Shown piece after piece: positions 45,394-58,037 of a DNA stretch of 64,000 bases. The position numbers and the translations under genes were made by a program. The notes beneath the pieces are model-generated. The model did not search any database, was not told where the DNA came from, and saw only the letters and a list, made by a program, of their open reading frames with translations. The stretch covers positions 1,648,969 to 1,712,968 of the forward strand of contig KN832879.1 of assembly GCA_000827325.1 (NCBI GenBank), read 5' to 3'. Each line of letters begins with the position of its first letter. The first letter of the stretch is position 1. This DNA comes from Oidiodendron maius Zn (lineage: Eukaryota > Ascomycota > Leotiomycetes > Myxotrichaceae).

Positions 45394-46610
45394 ATTGAGT
45401 CGGAGATATGTCTTGGGTCAGAAGCTGCCGCACTGGAAGTGAGTAACGTAGTGGTGAGTAGAGATTTCGGTATCGAGCTGACTGTACGCATACTTTCAGA
45501 TATTAGTACGGCCAAGAATGATACTACATTGCAGGCGTACCCGTTGATATATCCATAGTGCGTGGACCTCCGCAGACGATCAAAGTTTGAGCGAAGATGT
45601 CACCTGAGAAGTCGATACTCTCCTGTAGAACTACGAATCAGTCTTACTGTTCCTGTTACTCAAACAGGTGTAAGACCACGTCATCTCACGTTACATTAGT
45701 TAGGGGCGGGGCAGTATGTCACATGCCCTCCGGTTGCTCCTCGGTCGAAACTCACCACTTTATAGGCAGAACAATTCCATTACAGACCAGACTATTCAGG
45801 GGCTTGCATTTCAGGTCTGGCACAATCATCCCAAGCTTATTCGTGTCTTGGCCGAAGTTGGCCAGTATGCAAGCTTGGCTGCTCAGGCACAACACCGGGC
45901 AGGCCTCGAATAGAGGATATTATTGCAAAGACAAATCACGCCTTTAGTCCGGCCTTGGACACTATCTCCTAAGATTCTTTGAGTAAGCTAGGTGAGGGAG
46001 GAAAGACTGTATAGCATGACAAGATAAGTGGCATAATATTTGAGTTATTATGAATTTACCGTTTTATTTTGGCCTTTGTCCGCCCTGTCTTCAACTAAAC
46101 ATTGTGATAAAATCTTCGTAGAATGGGTTTTATGCGAATCCTATGGCAATCATCCCACAACGATGGTAGTTTTTCTGTATCTAGATTAACGTCAAACTGG
46201 GAGAAAAAACCGTCTGGATAACAATTTTCCGCCCACAAAATACCGCGGATATGGCAGTCAACACGTTCGTTCTCTCAACCACCCAAACCTATACAAAGAG
46301 TAGCAAAGAAAAAACAATACTGCTGACAATCACGAAAATTAGATCTCAGGAGCAAAAGAAATAAGTGGGCCTACAGGGCCAACCCGCAGTCCTCTTTACC
46401 CTGAAAAATTCCCGGCGTCCCGGATTTTACTGCGTCGGAGGTATCCTACGCCTCCCGCCCCCCTCACCAGAGCTTTGTTGTTAGGATTTTCTTAGGCTCT
46501 GGAGGAAGAGGGGACTCGTAATCCATCCCGTACAGCGATGGCGGCAACGGTTTATTCAGATAGCAGATTCCTCCACATGAGAACATTCCATCATCCAAAC
46601 TCCAAGCAAC
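45394..46610. other. Intergenic, unassigned coding-like patch
   Basis: 1.2 kb. At 45716-45913 (plus) a frame contains WHNHPKLIRVLAEVGQYASL, which looks protein-like, but no family is apparent and no exon partners were found. The rest has no supported feature. Confidence 0.3.
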
Positions 46611-49113
46611 CTACACAATCCTGATATCCACCTTATAATCATCCATATCCCAGAATCCCTCTTCTCCACCAACCCGATCTTCCCTGTAAAGAACAAGCAT
46701 TCCCACTCTTTGAAAGGAGTACGTGCCCAGTTGCAAGGAACTGCTCCAATCGACAGTAAGAACAAGTGCGACCTGCCGCTCTTCGTTGCTGCACAGCAGG
46801 AGGCAACAGAACGGACATTCTTCGAACGTCTCCTTTGATTGAATCACATCCCATGCTATCCGGCTTTTTCTTCCTCGCTGAGATGCACTGGCCGTGCTGG
46901 ACTCAGACTGGCTATCTGGAGAAGAGTCTACTTCATCCTTCAGAACTCCAGTCTCAGCATCGAAATATTGCGGAAGTTGGATTGAGGCAAGAGAGCCTTT
47001 TAAAGCCAAGTAGCCATCAGCAACCCTTCCATATCGATTGTCTGACCCTGTAGCGCAAACGTAACACTGGTAAGGTTTAATATGGAAGTCCCATTTAGGG
47101 CCTTTATGGCGTCCATCAGCATCATACTCTTCCAACTCCAAGAATGTGACTGCATGATTGACCGAAGCCCACGTCCACGAAGGTGCTATTGAAGTCTCAG
47201 AAGCTACGAGACTCATCCACGCCAGACCTCGTGGCATATAATCACTCAGCAATCCGGCGGCATATACGATTTCTTCCCCTTTCCCAGGAATAGTGTTGAT
47301 GCAGAACTGCTCGGCAACGCTGGATATAGCCGGTAGTCTATCTGCTGCGAAGCCGAATTGCAGAGCAGAGAACATCTTGATCGCAAGGCACCACTTGTAG
47401 AAAAACTTTCCCTCAAAATCCAACGCTTCATTTATGCTCCGAGATTTTTCCTTATCATCGCCAATTTGATACCATACCGGAGCCTCGAAAGACTTGAAGG
47501 ATTGATCCTTGATGCTTGTATCGAGGTCGAAATGGTTGCCGAGTTCAGAGACATACTGATCTCTGCATTCCCAAAAGACGCCTTCTTTCGTGAAATGCAC
47601 GATTCGATTCGCAGAGATGCGTTCTTGAGCTACCCAGCCGCGTTTGAGAAGCGGTGAGTCGATGACTGAGGTCTTATAATCTGGTAGAGGCCAATAGAGG
47701 TAGCCAACGAATGACTTTTCCTCGCTCTCGGAGACTTCGAAGTGGATTGGATAACGAGGTATCGTCCAAGACAATTCAGCCTCTTCCAAAAATAGACCCT
47801 GGTGACAATCTTCAGCTGAAGTAGCTGCGATCGTGAATGCGGAGTTGCGATAATACTGCGCCACCCTTGAGGATTCTTTATCCCAATCTGGGGAGTAATC
47901 ACCAGCCTTATCAGCCTGCTTGATGCAGAGCCCATCTACCCACAAGTAGCGGAAACCAGTATTCCTCGCAACAGTGATGGCATCTTGGATCGTCTTTGGG
48001 AGAAGCTCCCACGGGATATCTTTTTGGTATTCTTCAAACGTCGACTCCGTCGTACGAGCGTTATGTCCCCCTTTTCCCCAGCAGTAGGAGAGTGTCAAGT
48101 AGCGATCTCTCTCTCCTGGCTGAGGAATATAGAGACGTATCCACTCGCCTCGGCGGAGCCTACGTCGAGAAGCCGCGTAGGTAGTAAAGCACCGAATGTA
48201 CGATCTGGACAATCGAGTTCGGTGTGCCCGCCGTTGCCACAGTTTCGTAGATGGCAAGGCATGTGAAGGCCCTGGCAATCCAATTCCCAGTCGTTAACGA
48301 GTGCTTTGATACGCTGTAATCTGCTCTTCACATAAGCTGAAAGGGAAGTCAGTGTTGAAATCCAAAGACGCCATTTCCAGACGGTGAGCTTTACTCACTT
48401 TTCGACCCGGGTTGGTGCCCAAAGCGAGGTTCGGGAGGGACCTTTTGACGCATCTTCGACACCTTGATCTCCATGGCTGGTACAGGTGTCGTGTCTTCTC
48501 CTACCTCGGGTATGAGATGAAGAGCGAACCCTTCAAGCTCCTTCCCAGTGTCTGAATATATAGATCTAGCTTCGAAAAGTGGATTCACACTTTCCAGCTT
48601 AGAGAGCACGGAAAATTGCTTCAACACCGTCTGCCTGATAATCTTACAGACGTTGCATTTCGCACTTGGTCTTTCCTCAAGCTTGGAGTAATACCCCCAG
48701 TCATGCAGTTTCGTAGTCTGTCCCACAGGCCCAAGAGCTGTCTTCAAGAGACCCTCACAAATTTGACAGCAACCAGCCGCAATCACCAGTGACGGTGTTC
48801 CGGCGTACTCTATCTCGGGAGGTAAGGGCGTGTCTGTGCTGGTTGTGGTGGTGGAGATAGATCCTCTGTCTGAAGAGAGAAGGCAATCGTCTTTCCAAGT
48901 GTCCTCAAGAGGCAGCGCATCGTCGCATTCTTGAGAGAGGAACTCATCACTGTCTTCAGAAGAATCATCTCCATCTCCATCGCCTTCTCCCAACCCATCA
49001 TCATCTTCGCTTTCCCAGCGACGGATTCTCTCTTCATTTTCCTCATGAGCATCTCGAAGTGTGGCTAGCACGCGAAGTGCAGCAGCAAGGGAAGGGCTTT
49101 TTGAAGCGTCCAT
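46611..49113 (-). pseudogene. HET-domain gene with a frameshift
   Basis: Exon 1 is 49113-48399 and intron 1 is 48398-48337. ATG 49113 is the first real methionine. The N-terminal part has an acidic low-complexity run (GEGDGDGDDSSEDSD), then CCQIC and KCNVCK pairs. After the intron the frame reads TYVKSRLQRIKAL up to LLPTRLLDVGSAE. The HET core continues in another frame as EWIRLYIPQPGERDRYLTLSYCWGKG, with YLWVDGLCIKQAD and RGWVAQERIS behind it, to TAG at 46611. The switch at about 48145-48155 is too short to be an intron. Exon 2 as a whole is not a multiple of three. Either the gene is dead or one base is wrong in the assembly; everything else is intact. Confidence 0.8.
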
Positions 49114-50074
49114 CTCTCTTGGCTCTTGTATATCGTAAAGCAAGGAATAACTGGCCAAAATGAAGCCGAGAAACGCCGCGATAAACAGGAATCGAAATTG
49201 CCACCCGAGGTAATGGAAGAAAATGAAGTATTGAGCTGAACATACGCAGACGTTGTTTTGAAGTTCAGCTCGGCGTCAAGGTGCGCCCGGTACCCAATTA
49301 TAAACCCTTTCAAACGTCTGTGCAACAGAATCAGCAGCCACAGCTATATGCATGAAATTCTTTCCCCCTGAGAGGACGCAAACACCTCTTTAAACCTCCA
49401 TAGGGCTTCAAGTTCTTGTTCGATTACAATCCATAGCTCTTTTACGCACCTGCGCGAGAGAACCAGAAAGCCACAGCCAAATTCGCGAGAACTAGGCCAC
49501 ACCCGAATATCCCCTGTTTGGCCAAAATACAACCCGTGTCCTCCAATCAGGCTATCCGCATTTATGTGGCCGCTAGCGCTAGCAATGTCTCACCAGACGA
49601 AGGGATAGCCAATAACGTGGAACTGACCAACGCAGTATCGCAGGTGGGAGAGCTGTGGCTGGTATATTGCTCTGCACCAGTCTTGGAAAGGCCTCGAAAG
49701 ACCTTGGAGTTACCACAGAAGCCTTAACAAAGGAAGTCGGGTGCTCTTGGAAATCTTCACTGAGGGACTTGAACAAAACAAAGAAGCAAATGCGATGCGT
49801 TTTCAATAACAGCGTCGGCAGCTTCCATTCTTTAGTACGATAGTTCTTTCCCTCAATCGCCTCTAAACCGTGCCATAATGGGAAAGTAACCGCTCAGTCC
49901 ACATTTCATTACCAATACAGAGGTAACGAGAGAGCAAAGGGGAAGAGAATCAGGTTCTTTTGGCACGATGCTTATGTCGAAAGTCATACGGTGCTCACCT
50001 GAGGAACGAAGTTGAAATTCAATCTGGCAGCACAAACGAAGCGACGAGATGGCCATAATTTCAAGAGCATATAC
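49114..50074. other. Intergenic, no certain gene
   Basis: About 960 bp with several short ORFs on both strands. The minus frame 50056-49853 (MAISSLRLCCQIEFQLRSS...) could be a leftover of the neighbouring relic at 50075-50460. Nothing can be assigned. Confidence 0.35.
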
Positions 50075-50460
50075 ATTCTCCTAATTCCGGGAGACGGTAT
50101 TTCTCATGAATCCACTGCTCGAACTGGTGGAGCTTGATGTGTTTAACGCTTTCTGGTGTCGCATCTGAGGAGCGCAATTGGTTCAATCCCTCAGCCGACA
50201 AATCCCAAGGGAAATGCGATTCTAAAACCGCATGGCTGTCAGATACCTTGCCAAATAATTTATGAAAGGGGGTTTCAGTCCGGTCAAATGGGCCGAAGAT
50301 AAGTAGGTCGTAAATTCAAAGTCGGATTTCGACGGGCAAGGTTAAGATGGCGACTTCGTTGTTTTCCTTGTCTTCGTCAAGAGGAGGCTTAGAAGCAACC
50401 AGACGATTGTGATTGCGCGGCGTGGGTGTTTTGCTTGCGGCTAAGGGTTAAGGGGTTGCG
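50075..50460 (-). pseudogene. Fragment of an F-box-like fungal protein
   Basis: A minus-strand frame without a start codon runs from about 50440 to TGA at 50075. It contains VAILTLPVEIRL, a TGA in place of an expected Arg, then IYDLLIFGPF and, further on, ESVKHIKLHQFEQWIHEKY and RLPELGECICS. The LPxEIRLxIYxxL pattern is the common opening of fungal F-box-like proteins of unknown role. CGA to TGA is a one-base change. No ATG is in reach, so either the 5' part is gone or it lies beyond an intron that I could not find. Confidence 0.4.
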
Positions 50461-50708
50461 ATAGGAGATTTCGAGATCAAGGAAGGCTTTCGCGATCTTT
50501 CGCGATATGCTTTATCATATCGTAGAATGCTTGCGCTGTATCCTCTATGGAAGAACAAACCGCGTCGGCCGTCGTTTTCCATGATGTCTCACCCTATTTC
50601 ACCTACTCCTTCTCACTCTCAACCATCTAGCCAGCAAGGTGACCGGGATCATGGTTTAAGGCCCCGCTCGCCATCCACCAAGATTCTTTTTGGCGGAAAT
50701 ACGAACAA

Positions 50709-52859
50709 TCAAAATATTTCAATGACTTCCTGTTCAGCAATCAAGTTCTCCCAATTTTGGAACACTACACATCCCACTCGCTTATATGTGCCCTCGTTGA
50801 TCTTTTCTAGTATAAGCCCATGCTGATGGTACACTTGTATCCACCAAGACGATTGAGCTCGTGAAACAGCTGCTTCATCTCCGTCACGAAAATCATCAAG
50901 TTTAAGAACAACCGCAGGAGTGGGACTCTGAAAAATCCCAGGTGACCATTTCCAAGGCTCTAAAATGTTAGCTCCAGCGACTAAACGACCGCGAACTCTC
51001 AATAGTCCGCGGCTCACCTGCCCAAACGGCGAGATGTCGGAACGTAGTACAGCATAGCAGTCAAGTACCTCAAGCCTTTCTTGAGCACCTTTTTGTGATG
51101 AAATCTCGTTGAATCTATGCAGGAAAATGACGGGAGAGTCCACTGAAGCCCAAGACCAGGTAGGGGCTCGGTACTGGAAATCGCGTACGTTTCTACTCTG
51201 ATTCAGCGAAGTGCACCAAGTCAGTGAGTTGAGCAAGTCAGACTCCCAAATTCCAGCTAGGTATCTGCCAGGAGACTGTCCTGGTTTCGATTTACTCATT
51301 ACATCGCCAGCTAACCCGGAGATAGCTGGGAGTTTGTCTTCGGAAAGGGTTAGTTGGCATCTCGAATACATCGCTACAAGATTTCTCCAAGTTAACTTGT
51401 GAAGCTCTTCATCTCCCTTGCGTAACTTTATTGAAATCTTTTGATGATGCCGAAGCCAAGAATTCCACCCCAGAATTGAATTCTCGCAATGCCAAGTTAA
51501 AGTTGACGTCCCATATATTAAGACCCGCTTGGAAAGTATGCGCTCCTGCATAGCCCATGCGCGGTGGTCAAGAGGTTCCGGAGACAGGCTTTTCTCCCAA
51601 AAGTGACTATAATCAAGAGTGATTGTTCCAATCTCGCCTTCGGGACAGGAAAAGGGAAGCTGGAAGCGAACTTGCTCAAATGGGCCTTCAAGACATCGAG
51701 GTAGTAATTTGGGCGCTAAAAAGCCATCAATGGAACTTCTTGCACTGGCTGCTGAAATTGTGAGGTATGAATTCTGATATATATCAGCCATACGGCCAAT
51801 TTCGACTTCTTTGTCTTTCGCAGAGTCTTGAATTATACAAAGGGAATCGACCCAGAGATACCGAATACCGATTTGTCTAGTAACTATGATCGCGTCCTGT
51901 ATAGTGAGAGGAAGAGAGGATTTCGCTATATGAGTGCACTTGTCTGTGTGCTTATTAGTGAAAGCGACAGCTAACGGCTATAAGTAATTATGACGATTCT
52001 GGTTACTATAAATACCTAATGACTCACCTTCTAGTGATAATGAAGTTGTTTTAGTCTGCTGTAGGCCACCCCAACAGTAGCTTAGTGCAACATACCGATC
52101 GCGCTCACCGTGTGTTATGAGTAGTCTCAGATCTTCAGGGTCATCGCCAATGAAAAGATCGAGAACTCGAGTTGGCAGATCGGTCTGATTCGAACCTTCA
52201 CATTCTTGGTGATGCTTATTGCAATCTGAAATCCACCTCCGTATTTGGGAATACGCGGTATTAGACCCCATATCAAGATCACATTCGCGAGTGCTAATAA
52301 ACTTAGCGGCTCGGTCATCTGAGTGTAAAAAATACGGTCAGTGCATTATACATATCTCAGACCACCAACACGATACGTAGTACTTACATGATGAGGCGTA
52401 AACCTTGAACCTAAGGTATGTGTCAACAAGGGTTTCCGCGTATAGTCCAACTATCTCCCCGTATATAAGGAAATCGTGAAAATCCCATGACGAAATTCTT
52501 GAATCCTCTGGCTTCAGCCTAACCTTGAGTTTAACTTTAGTGAGTGAATTTCCATAGACAGAGAGAAATTCATTAAATAGAGTATCAAATATTTTCTTGT
52601 CGTTGATGGAGTGCAAGGCTATTCCTAGAAAGATAACGCAAAGGCGGCAGCGGTGTTTTGCGATTGAATCTTGGAGGGCTCGAAGAGTGATTTCTATCCG
52701 TAAGCCGTCTGCAGAAATCAGATTTTCGAAGTTATCAATATTCACTGTTATAGACGAGCAGCTAAAACATAAATTCGGGAACTTCATAGCATCCCGAATC
52801 CACTGTTCATGATTGCCTATCCCACAGACCTCACCAACAGTAATTCCAAACTCCGACAT
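50709..52859 (-). CDS. HET-domain protein, 665 aa
   Basis: Exons 52859-52388, 52318-52028 and 51943-50709 splice into one frame; introns 52387-52319 and 52027-51944 are GT-AG. The N-terminal third has NLCFSC and HRCRLCVIF cysteine pairs. The join across intron 1 gives ASSYDRAAKFISTRECD, and QIRRWISDCNKHHQEC follows. HET core: LPTRVLDLFIGDD, YVALSYCWGG, then across intron 2 SLPLTIQDAIIVTRQ, YLWVDSLCIIQDS and RAWAMQERILSKR. YRAPTWSWASV closes the conserved part. It is intact and expected to act in non-self recognition. It stands on the same strand as the frameshifted HET gene 1.6 kb downstream; sequences differ enough that a recent duplication is unlikely. Confidence 0.9.
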
Positions 52860-53780
52860 GAGATCGACTTTGAAGCTATTTCTCGTGAAGTATGTCTGTT
52901 CGAACTCTTTGGAGCAGGAAAGAGCCACACTTAATAAAAATATACTCAAATTAGAAGGCAGTGTAGTGATTAGCAGTATTTACTGTGTTGATGTTATTGA
53001 GGTGATGTCTCACGGAGGGCTAGGCGGCGAACTGTGGCAGAAAATTAAACTTTTCGCTATCATGAGTGGCGCCAGCGACACCAATCATCAATCCCAATAT
53101 TGCACTCAAATTTACAGAATTAATCTGTAATTCCAACCTAACCGATATATATGGGTTCTTTCGCGACTGCCCAACCTGAGTGGCTGGCGCCGCGCATAAT
53201 AGCAGAAAGTGTAAAAGAAGCAGGGCAGAGAGGGGGAGAGCAACTTTGCTTCCGATTTCGAAGGGAGAGTGGCTGCCGTTGGGCAACCAAGACATGCACT
53301 CAGAGTCCTTAAAGTATATATTTTGACTGGGCGTGACGATTCGATTGATCCGGAGTGGGTACAGATCACCTGACGGTCATAGCGCCTGTAGGGATGATAG
53401 ATACCGACGAAGTTTGGCTACATCCTGTGTTCATATATCATTTGGTTCTACTCCGTGCCTTATCACGTGTTTGCTCACATTTGCACCAGACTTAAAAACG
53501 TCGTTAAATACACTCTTACAGCAAGTTATTCTAACGCTTCTTTTCCTTATACTTAACTGATTTCGAAGGCTTCATGCGAGGCGCAGGCTGGCACCCATAT
53601 CTGCCATACTGCCCAATTTCAGTGCCTAGTGCTTGGGGTGTGCTATGTACGGCTAAAAGACCTTCGAAGAGTAGGACGCCGATTTCGCTCATAGCTGTAA
53701 GGTGTTTTTTCTAGTGCAGAGTAATCAGACTGTGTGTTTGGAAACTAGAGCGTGAGGCGTAGAATGGGCAAGAATTTGCT
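52860..53780. other. Intergenic, no gene seen
   Basis: Promoter side of the HET gene, 0.9 kb. Overlapping ORFs at 53020-53295 and 53112-53369 are in competing frames without motif. Confidence 0.4.
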
Positions 53781-54790
53781 CTGTTCTACTATAACAATTA
53801 GTAGCATACCTTTACTTTACCACTACTATCCTTCCTCTTCTTACGTGAAGCCTCTACAATAGCCATATATTGTAAACGATGCTTTAAAAGGGCGCCAGAT
53901 AACATTGAGATCTTAGCAGTATTCCCAATCTTTTCAACCACTCGTATTATAGAGGGTGCAATAGGCGTTACTTGCTCTAGGGAATCATAGTGCCGTTGTT
54001 TAGTATATTCAACCCCTAGCTTCCGGGTCTTTATCGTCAAAGGGGTCTAAAATTGAGCCTAGTCTGCTAGTAGTAGTGGTGTTATGAATCCAGGTAAAGA
54101 AGAGGGTAGCGGAGGTGAGGACCTATAAATAAGTGGTGGTGTTTTAGGATGTTGTTGAGCCTAATACTCCTTTAATTTTGGTAGAACTAGCTGCAGATTG
54201 AGTGGAATTAAACCTGTTTTCTAGAAAGCGCTCCTATGAATCCGTGGATTTTTAAAGGATTTATTATGGAATCACAGAAAAAGGCAAAGAAATTAGTGCG
54301 TGATATTTTCTTAGCACCTAAGAAGGCCATATTTTGAACTTCTTTCTTAAAGCTATGTTTTTAGCTTTGAAATACACCAACATCGAGAGGCCGCACTGTA
54401 AGAAGTGCGTAGAGTAAGACGGAAGCTGAAAAGGCCGAATATGGTGCTGAAAAAGTGTAGGAACTCTTGAGTAAGGTGACTCCCATGGCCATCGAATATT
54501 AACATCTAGTATTTCCTAACACCTTTTGATTGAGTATCTTGATTAAAGTGTTTAAGGTATTTAGGCCCTAGCTTATCGTTTGGGTAGCTAGAGCTTGATC
54601 ATGCGAATATAATATCACCATTTAGATCATTATTAACATATCAACGTAGTGATACAGTAATGTTCGAAACCAGCTCCAGGCTAAACTCTATGTGTTTTTA
54701 TAATTCGCCGAGAATCTTCTCATTGATCAATACCAATAATGTTAGTAACGTCTTTCCCATGTATTAACGGCTTAGAAGATTGCACATGAT
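53781..54790 (-). mobile_element. Pogo/Fot1-type transposon relic (DDE_1)
   Basis: The minus strand holds scattered transposase pieces with many stops. At about 54515-54390 a frame reads DGHGSHLTQEFLHFFS, the second-Asp block of DDE_1 transposases. Earlier IIGIDQ and, near the end, the frame 54040-53798 (TPIAPSIIRVVEKIGNTA ... RKKRKDSSGK) match the expected C-terminal region. No terminal repeats were identified and the reading frame is beyond use. The surrounding DNA is AT-rich with many TAG and TAA, again RIP-like. Confidence 0.6.
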
Positions 54791-55124
54791 AAGTAGACAC
54801 AGGTGCCTTGTGCAGACCGATCGTCAGTTTAGATCGGCGTTTCATACCTCTGAGATGTTCTGCCTAGGGACTGAACCTAAGGACTGTAGTTCTGGAAGTT
54901 TCTATGAAACTAACGGAAAGTATGCAACATTCCGAATCCAATGCGTTTGCTGTCTTTCTTCATCATACACGGTTCTAGACTTTGGTAGCTAGTACTAAGT
55001 ATTGTTTTGCTTCGTACGTCGTCTTATGTAGTAAAATACATAGGATCAGATCGGGATGTCCATTCGCCACTAGAGTTCTAGATGGAAACTTCTTGCCTAG
55101 GCTATTATTGTAGAATTAAAAAAT
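54791..55124. other. Intergenic, probable transposon flank
   Basis: A 70-codon plus ORF at 54780-54992 has no motif. The remainder up to the DUF2235 stop codon holds nothing that I can support. Confidence 0.35.
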
Positions 55125-56956
55125 TCAAGCAGTAAGATTCCATGTAGCATCCTTAGCAACGTCATTTTTCAGTTTGTAACCCGTCTTCTCCATTCGCAAC
55201 TTCACTGTCCAATGCATCTTCGGTTCAATTTCTTGAACAGGACGAAACCTTCCTAGGTTCATTGCAACCTTCTTCTCCCACTGGTTTGCCTTCTTCTGTG
55301 TTTTTACTTTAACAGGCCAGATTTCGAGAACCCACCAACCCTTGGCTTGTTTAAGCATGTCGTTGATAGGTTGTAATGCGTCGAAGTGGTCTTCCACTTG
55401 CTCGGGTAACATCTCCAATAGACGATTCTTATCATCAGTGAATGTGTCCGTGTGGAAGAAAATCTCCTGCGTCTTTGTCCCCATCTCATTCTTCTGAGAA
55501 TCCTTCTTTTCCTGCTTATTCTTTTGATCAGCTTTCAACGCCGTTGATCTTCGCCAAATTGGAGGTAATGATCCCGATTCATAGTGCTCCATCGCAGTCG
55601 GTGATGGGCCGACGATCGGTACCTTATTCGGGATATAGGTGGGCCAGACTGATGGGACATCGATTCCAACATCTGCTAGAGAAGAAGTATCAAAGATTAT
55701 ACCAGTGTTGCATGCAAAGCATTGGCGGATCATCCATCGGAGTGGGATTCGAGAGAGCATATGTCGGGTTTCATTGGGAACTGCACCTCCACCTACATCA
55801 CAATGGGCGCCAGCAAACCCTACAACGGTGGGGGACTGGTTAGCAATAATTTCTGAATAGTTCCAAAAGGAAAGACACTCCCAGTGCTTGAAGTCTTCCG
55901 GCTGTTTCAATGGAAATTCTGGGCTGACTTACAAACTTCCAATACATCGGGTGATGTAGGCTTCGAAATAGTGTGGTCTTCTTTGTCGAATTGTGACTCA
56001 AGCAATTTCTCCTCTCTATCCTTGTTCAATTTAGATGCGGTCGCTGCCTTCTTTTCGATTAATTCTTGTTGGGCTTTGGTCCGTGAGCTAATGACTCGGC
56101 CGAAAGTGCTGCTTGGTAGGTAGGCATGTGTTTTGGATATCGCTGCAAGAATCCGAGCGGCGGATTCTTCATCTGTGTGCTGCCATTGACAGCACTTGAA
56201 TTTAGCTCTATGCTCATCGAGAGACATCGCATGTCTGAAGTAACTTATAGTGTTGGTTGGGGACTTGCTAAATGGTAGAATTCTAGGGATGAATCCGACA
56301 CTAGCAACGCAGTCCCAAACACCAACAAAGTAAACAGTGACATTGGTACAGAAGGTCTCCTTGAACTCCGCGCTCATTTTCCAACCTTCCGGAGTGTCAT
56401 CCTTGTAAATTTCGTATGCAAAGGAAATCTGTGCGTCATTACCAGCTGGTAGGAGTCCAACTTTGTGAAGCATACCTGCCAGGCAGCGGACCGTGTAAGA
56501 TCCTCTTGAAAATCCGAGAAGGCAGATCTTGTCGCCCTCCTGGTAGTATTGCATGATAAATCGATAGGCATCTTTGATATGGACTCCGAGGCCACTTCCA
56601 ACTGCCATATCCACCGCGGCCGAGAACCCGCGGCTCATGCCGTGCCCATCATATGTGCCAATGCCCGATTGATAGTAAGTGATCTGAGAGGCACTATCTT
56701 TCTTTAGACAGGCCACGAAATTGACAACGTTGCTGTTATCGTTATCGAATTTGTCGCCAGTACCATCGAGACAGATGACGAGGGTACGGCTACATGAGTC
56801 TGCATTGCGAGAGTCCTGAACAGCACGAATTGAAGTTGGGATGTCGGCAGTCTCTTCAGGATCCGAACCCATTGTCGCGCCGTCACGCGATGTGGTATAA
56901 GATTGCGCGGGGTACAATTTGGGCCACCAATGGGTTTGTGCTGTGTTGCTGGTCAT
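55125..56956 (-). CDS. DUF2235 (Tle1-like) alpha/beta hydrolase
   Basis: Exons 56956-55933 and 55819-55125 with a 113-nt intron give 572 aa. Splicing at these points makes DVLEV join to WFAGAHCDVGGG, the family's second hallmark; reading through the intron meets a stop. Other marks are TLVICLDGTGDKF at the start of the domain, the nucleophile elbow LLGFSRGSYTVR and VYFVGVWDCVASVG. A charged, coiled-coil-like insert (AQQELIEKKAATASKLNKD) sits before the intron. Bacterial Tle1 effectors with this domain are phospholipases; fungal members are uncharacterised. A second methionine at residue 29 could be the real start. It is divergent from the Ppo gene, with a 1.1-kb shared upstream region. Confidence 0.88.
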
Positions 56957-58037
56957 TTCTACCAGAAAGTGTCGCAGAGGTGAAGAAAAAGGCTTCTGTG
57001 GTAGGAACTTCCGAGGTGAATCTGGTGATAAGGCGGAGCTTCGCTAACCTGCAATGCAATCAATGCTTGCAATACTGTAACGCTACGGGTAACTTATTGC
57101 TTTTCCCAGAGAGGTGCAGCTGCAGAGACGGTAGTTACAAATCCAGATGAGTTTATTTGTGTCTGGGGACCCCGACCAGGCTAGCTCTGGGTTGGCGATC
57201 GAAGGGACGCAGTGGCTGGTCTGCGCGGGCTGAAAGACGAACCACACTCTAGCTCCCGTTCCACACCTTCGCCAATCTCTTCTCACAGTTCTGACTGTCG
57301 CTTGCAGTTAGTGTGAATCACTACCAATCAACAACTGAACGTCAACGGGAAACGCCATCTATCACTCTCGGCTACTCTCTCCTACAGTTGCACTCCACGG
57401 GTCAGCCAATGCTAACGGGCAGTGTGCTTCACATGTCCCGCGGATGTGCCTCCAGGCTGTCGAGGCGAGCATGCAGATGATTCCGCTTCCGCCGGCCACC
57501 TCCTTTTCCCACTTGCAGGGGCAATGCAGATTAGGAGTTGCCGGGAGATCACATGGTCCATCGGTAGCTGATCTACAGTTGAGATCGATCCCGCGGCCTG
57601 ATGGAAATGGATCTGCAGCTGATCTACAGCTGGGGTCGATCCTGAGAAGTACGACCCGTCCCGACCCGCTTCTAGGAGCCAACCAGATGCCGAGATACTG
57701 TTTCCGACAGGAACATGCGGTCCTTTTCCTTTCCGAGGAGCACCACGCCAGCCACAAATATTATTGCGTGAATGTGGAAAGGAATGCCGCTGCTCCCAAG
57801 CGGTGTAGCCCACATCGAATATCTCGGTCCAATCATGGGCAATCGGATGCAAATCAGTCGAGTTCGAGTGAGCTGCACGGGAGCTCCGCAGTCCAGGAGC
57901 TCCGAACACCATGTAAGTACCTAACCTAGCTCATCACCTCGGCGGCGAAGGCTTCATCCCCAGTCTCCAGCTCGAGTACTTCCTCCGGACTTCCTCCCTC
58001 GGCTCCTGATTCTTCCCTACCTGCACATACCATCACG
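56957..58037. promoter_or_regulatory. Shared upstream region of the DUF2235 and Ppo genes
   Basis: 1.08 kb, relatively GC-rich. It contains an imperfect repeat of gctgatctacag (about 57568-57579 and 57616-57627), each followed by a gatcgatcc-like stretch. A minus ORF of 166 codons (57412-57912) has low-complexity, motif-free sequence and is not accepted. Length and orientation suggest divergent promoters. Confidence 0.4.

Noticed and set aside
55834-55910. Coding frame upstream of the DUF2235 second exon (QPEDFKHW...)
   Set aside because: It lies inside the intron; splicing it out recreates the W in DVLEVWFAGAHCDVGGG.
57412-57929. ORFs of 161-166 codons on both strands between DUF2235 and ppo
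   Set aside because: Overlapping opposite frames, low complexity, no motif; they fit GC-rich promoter DNA.
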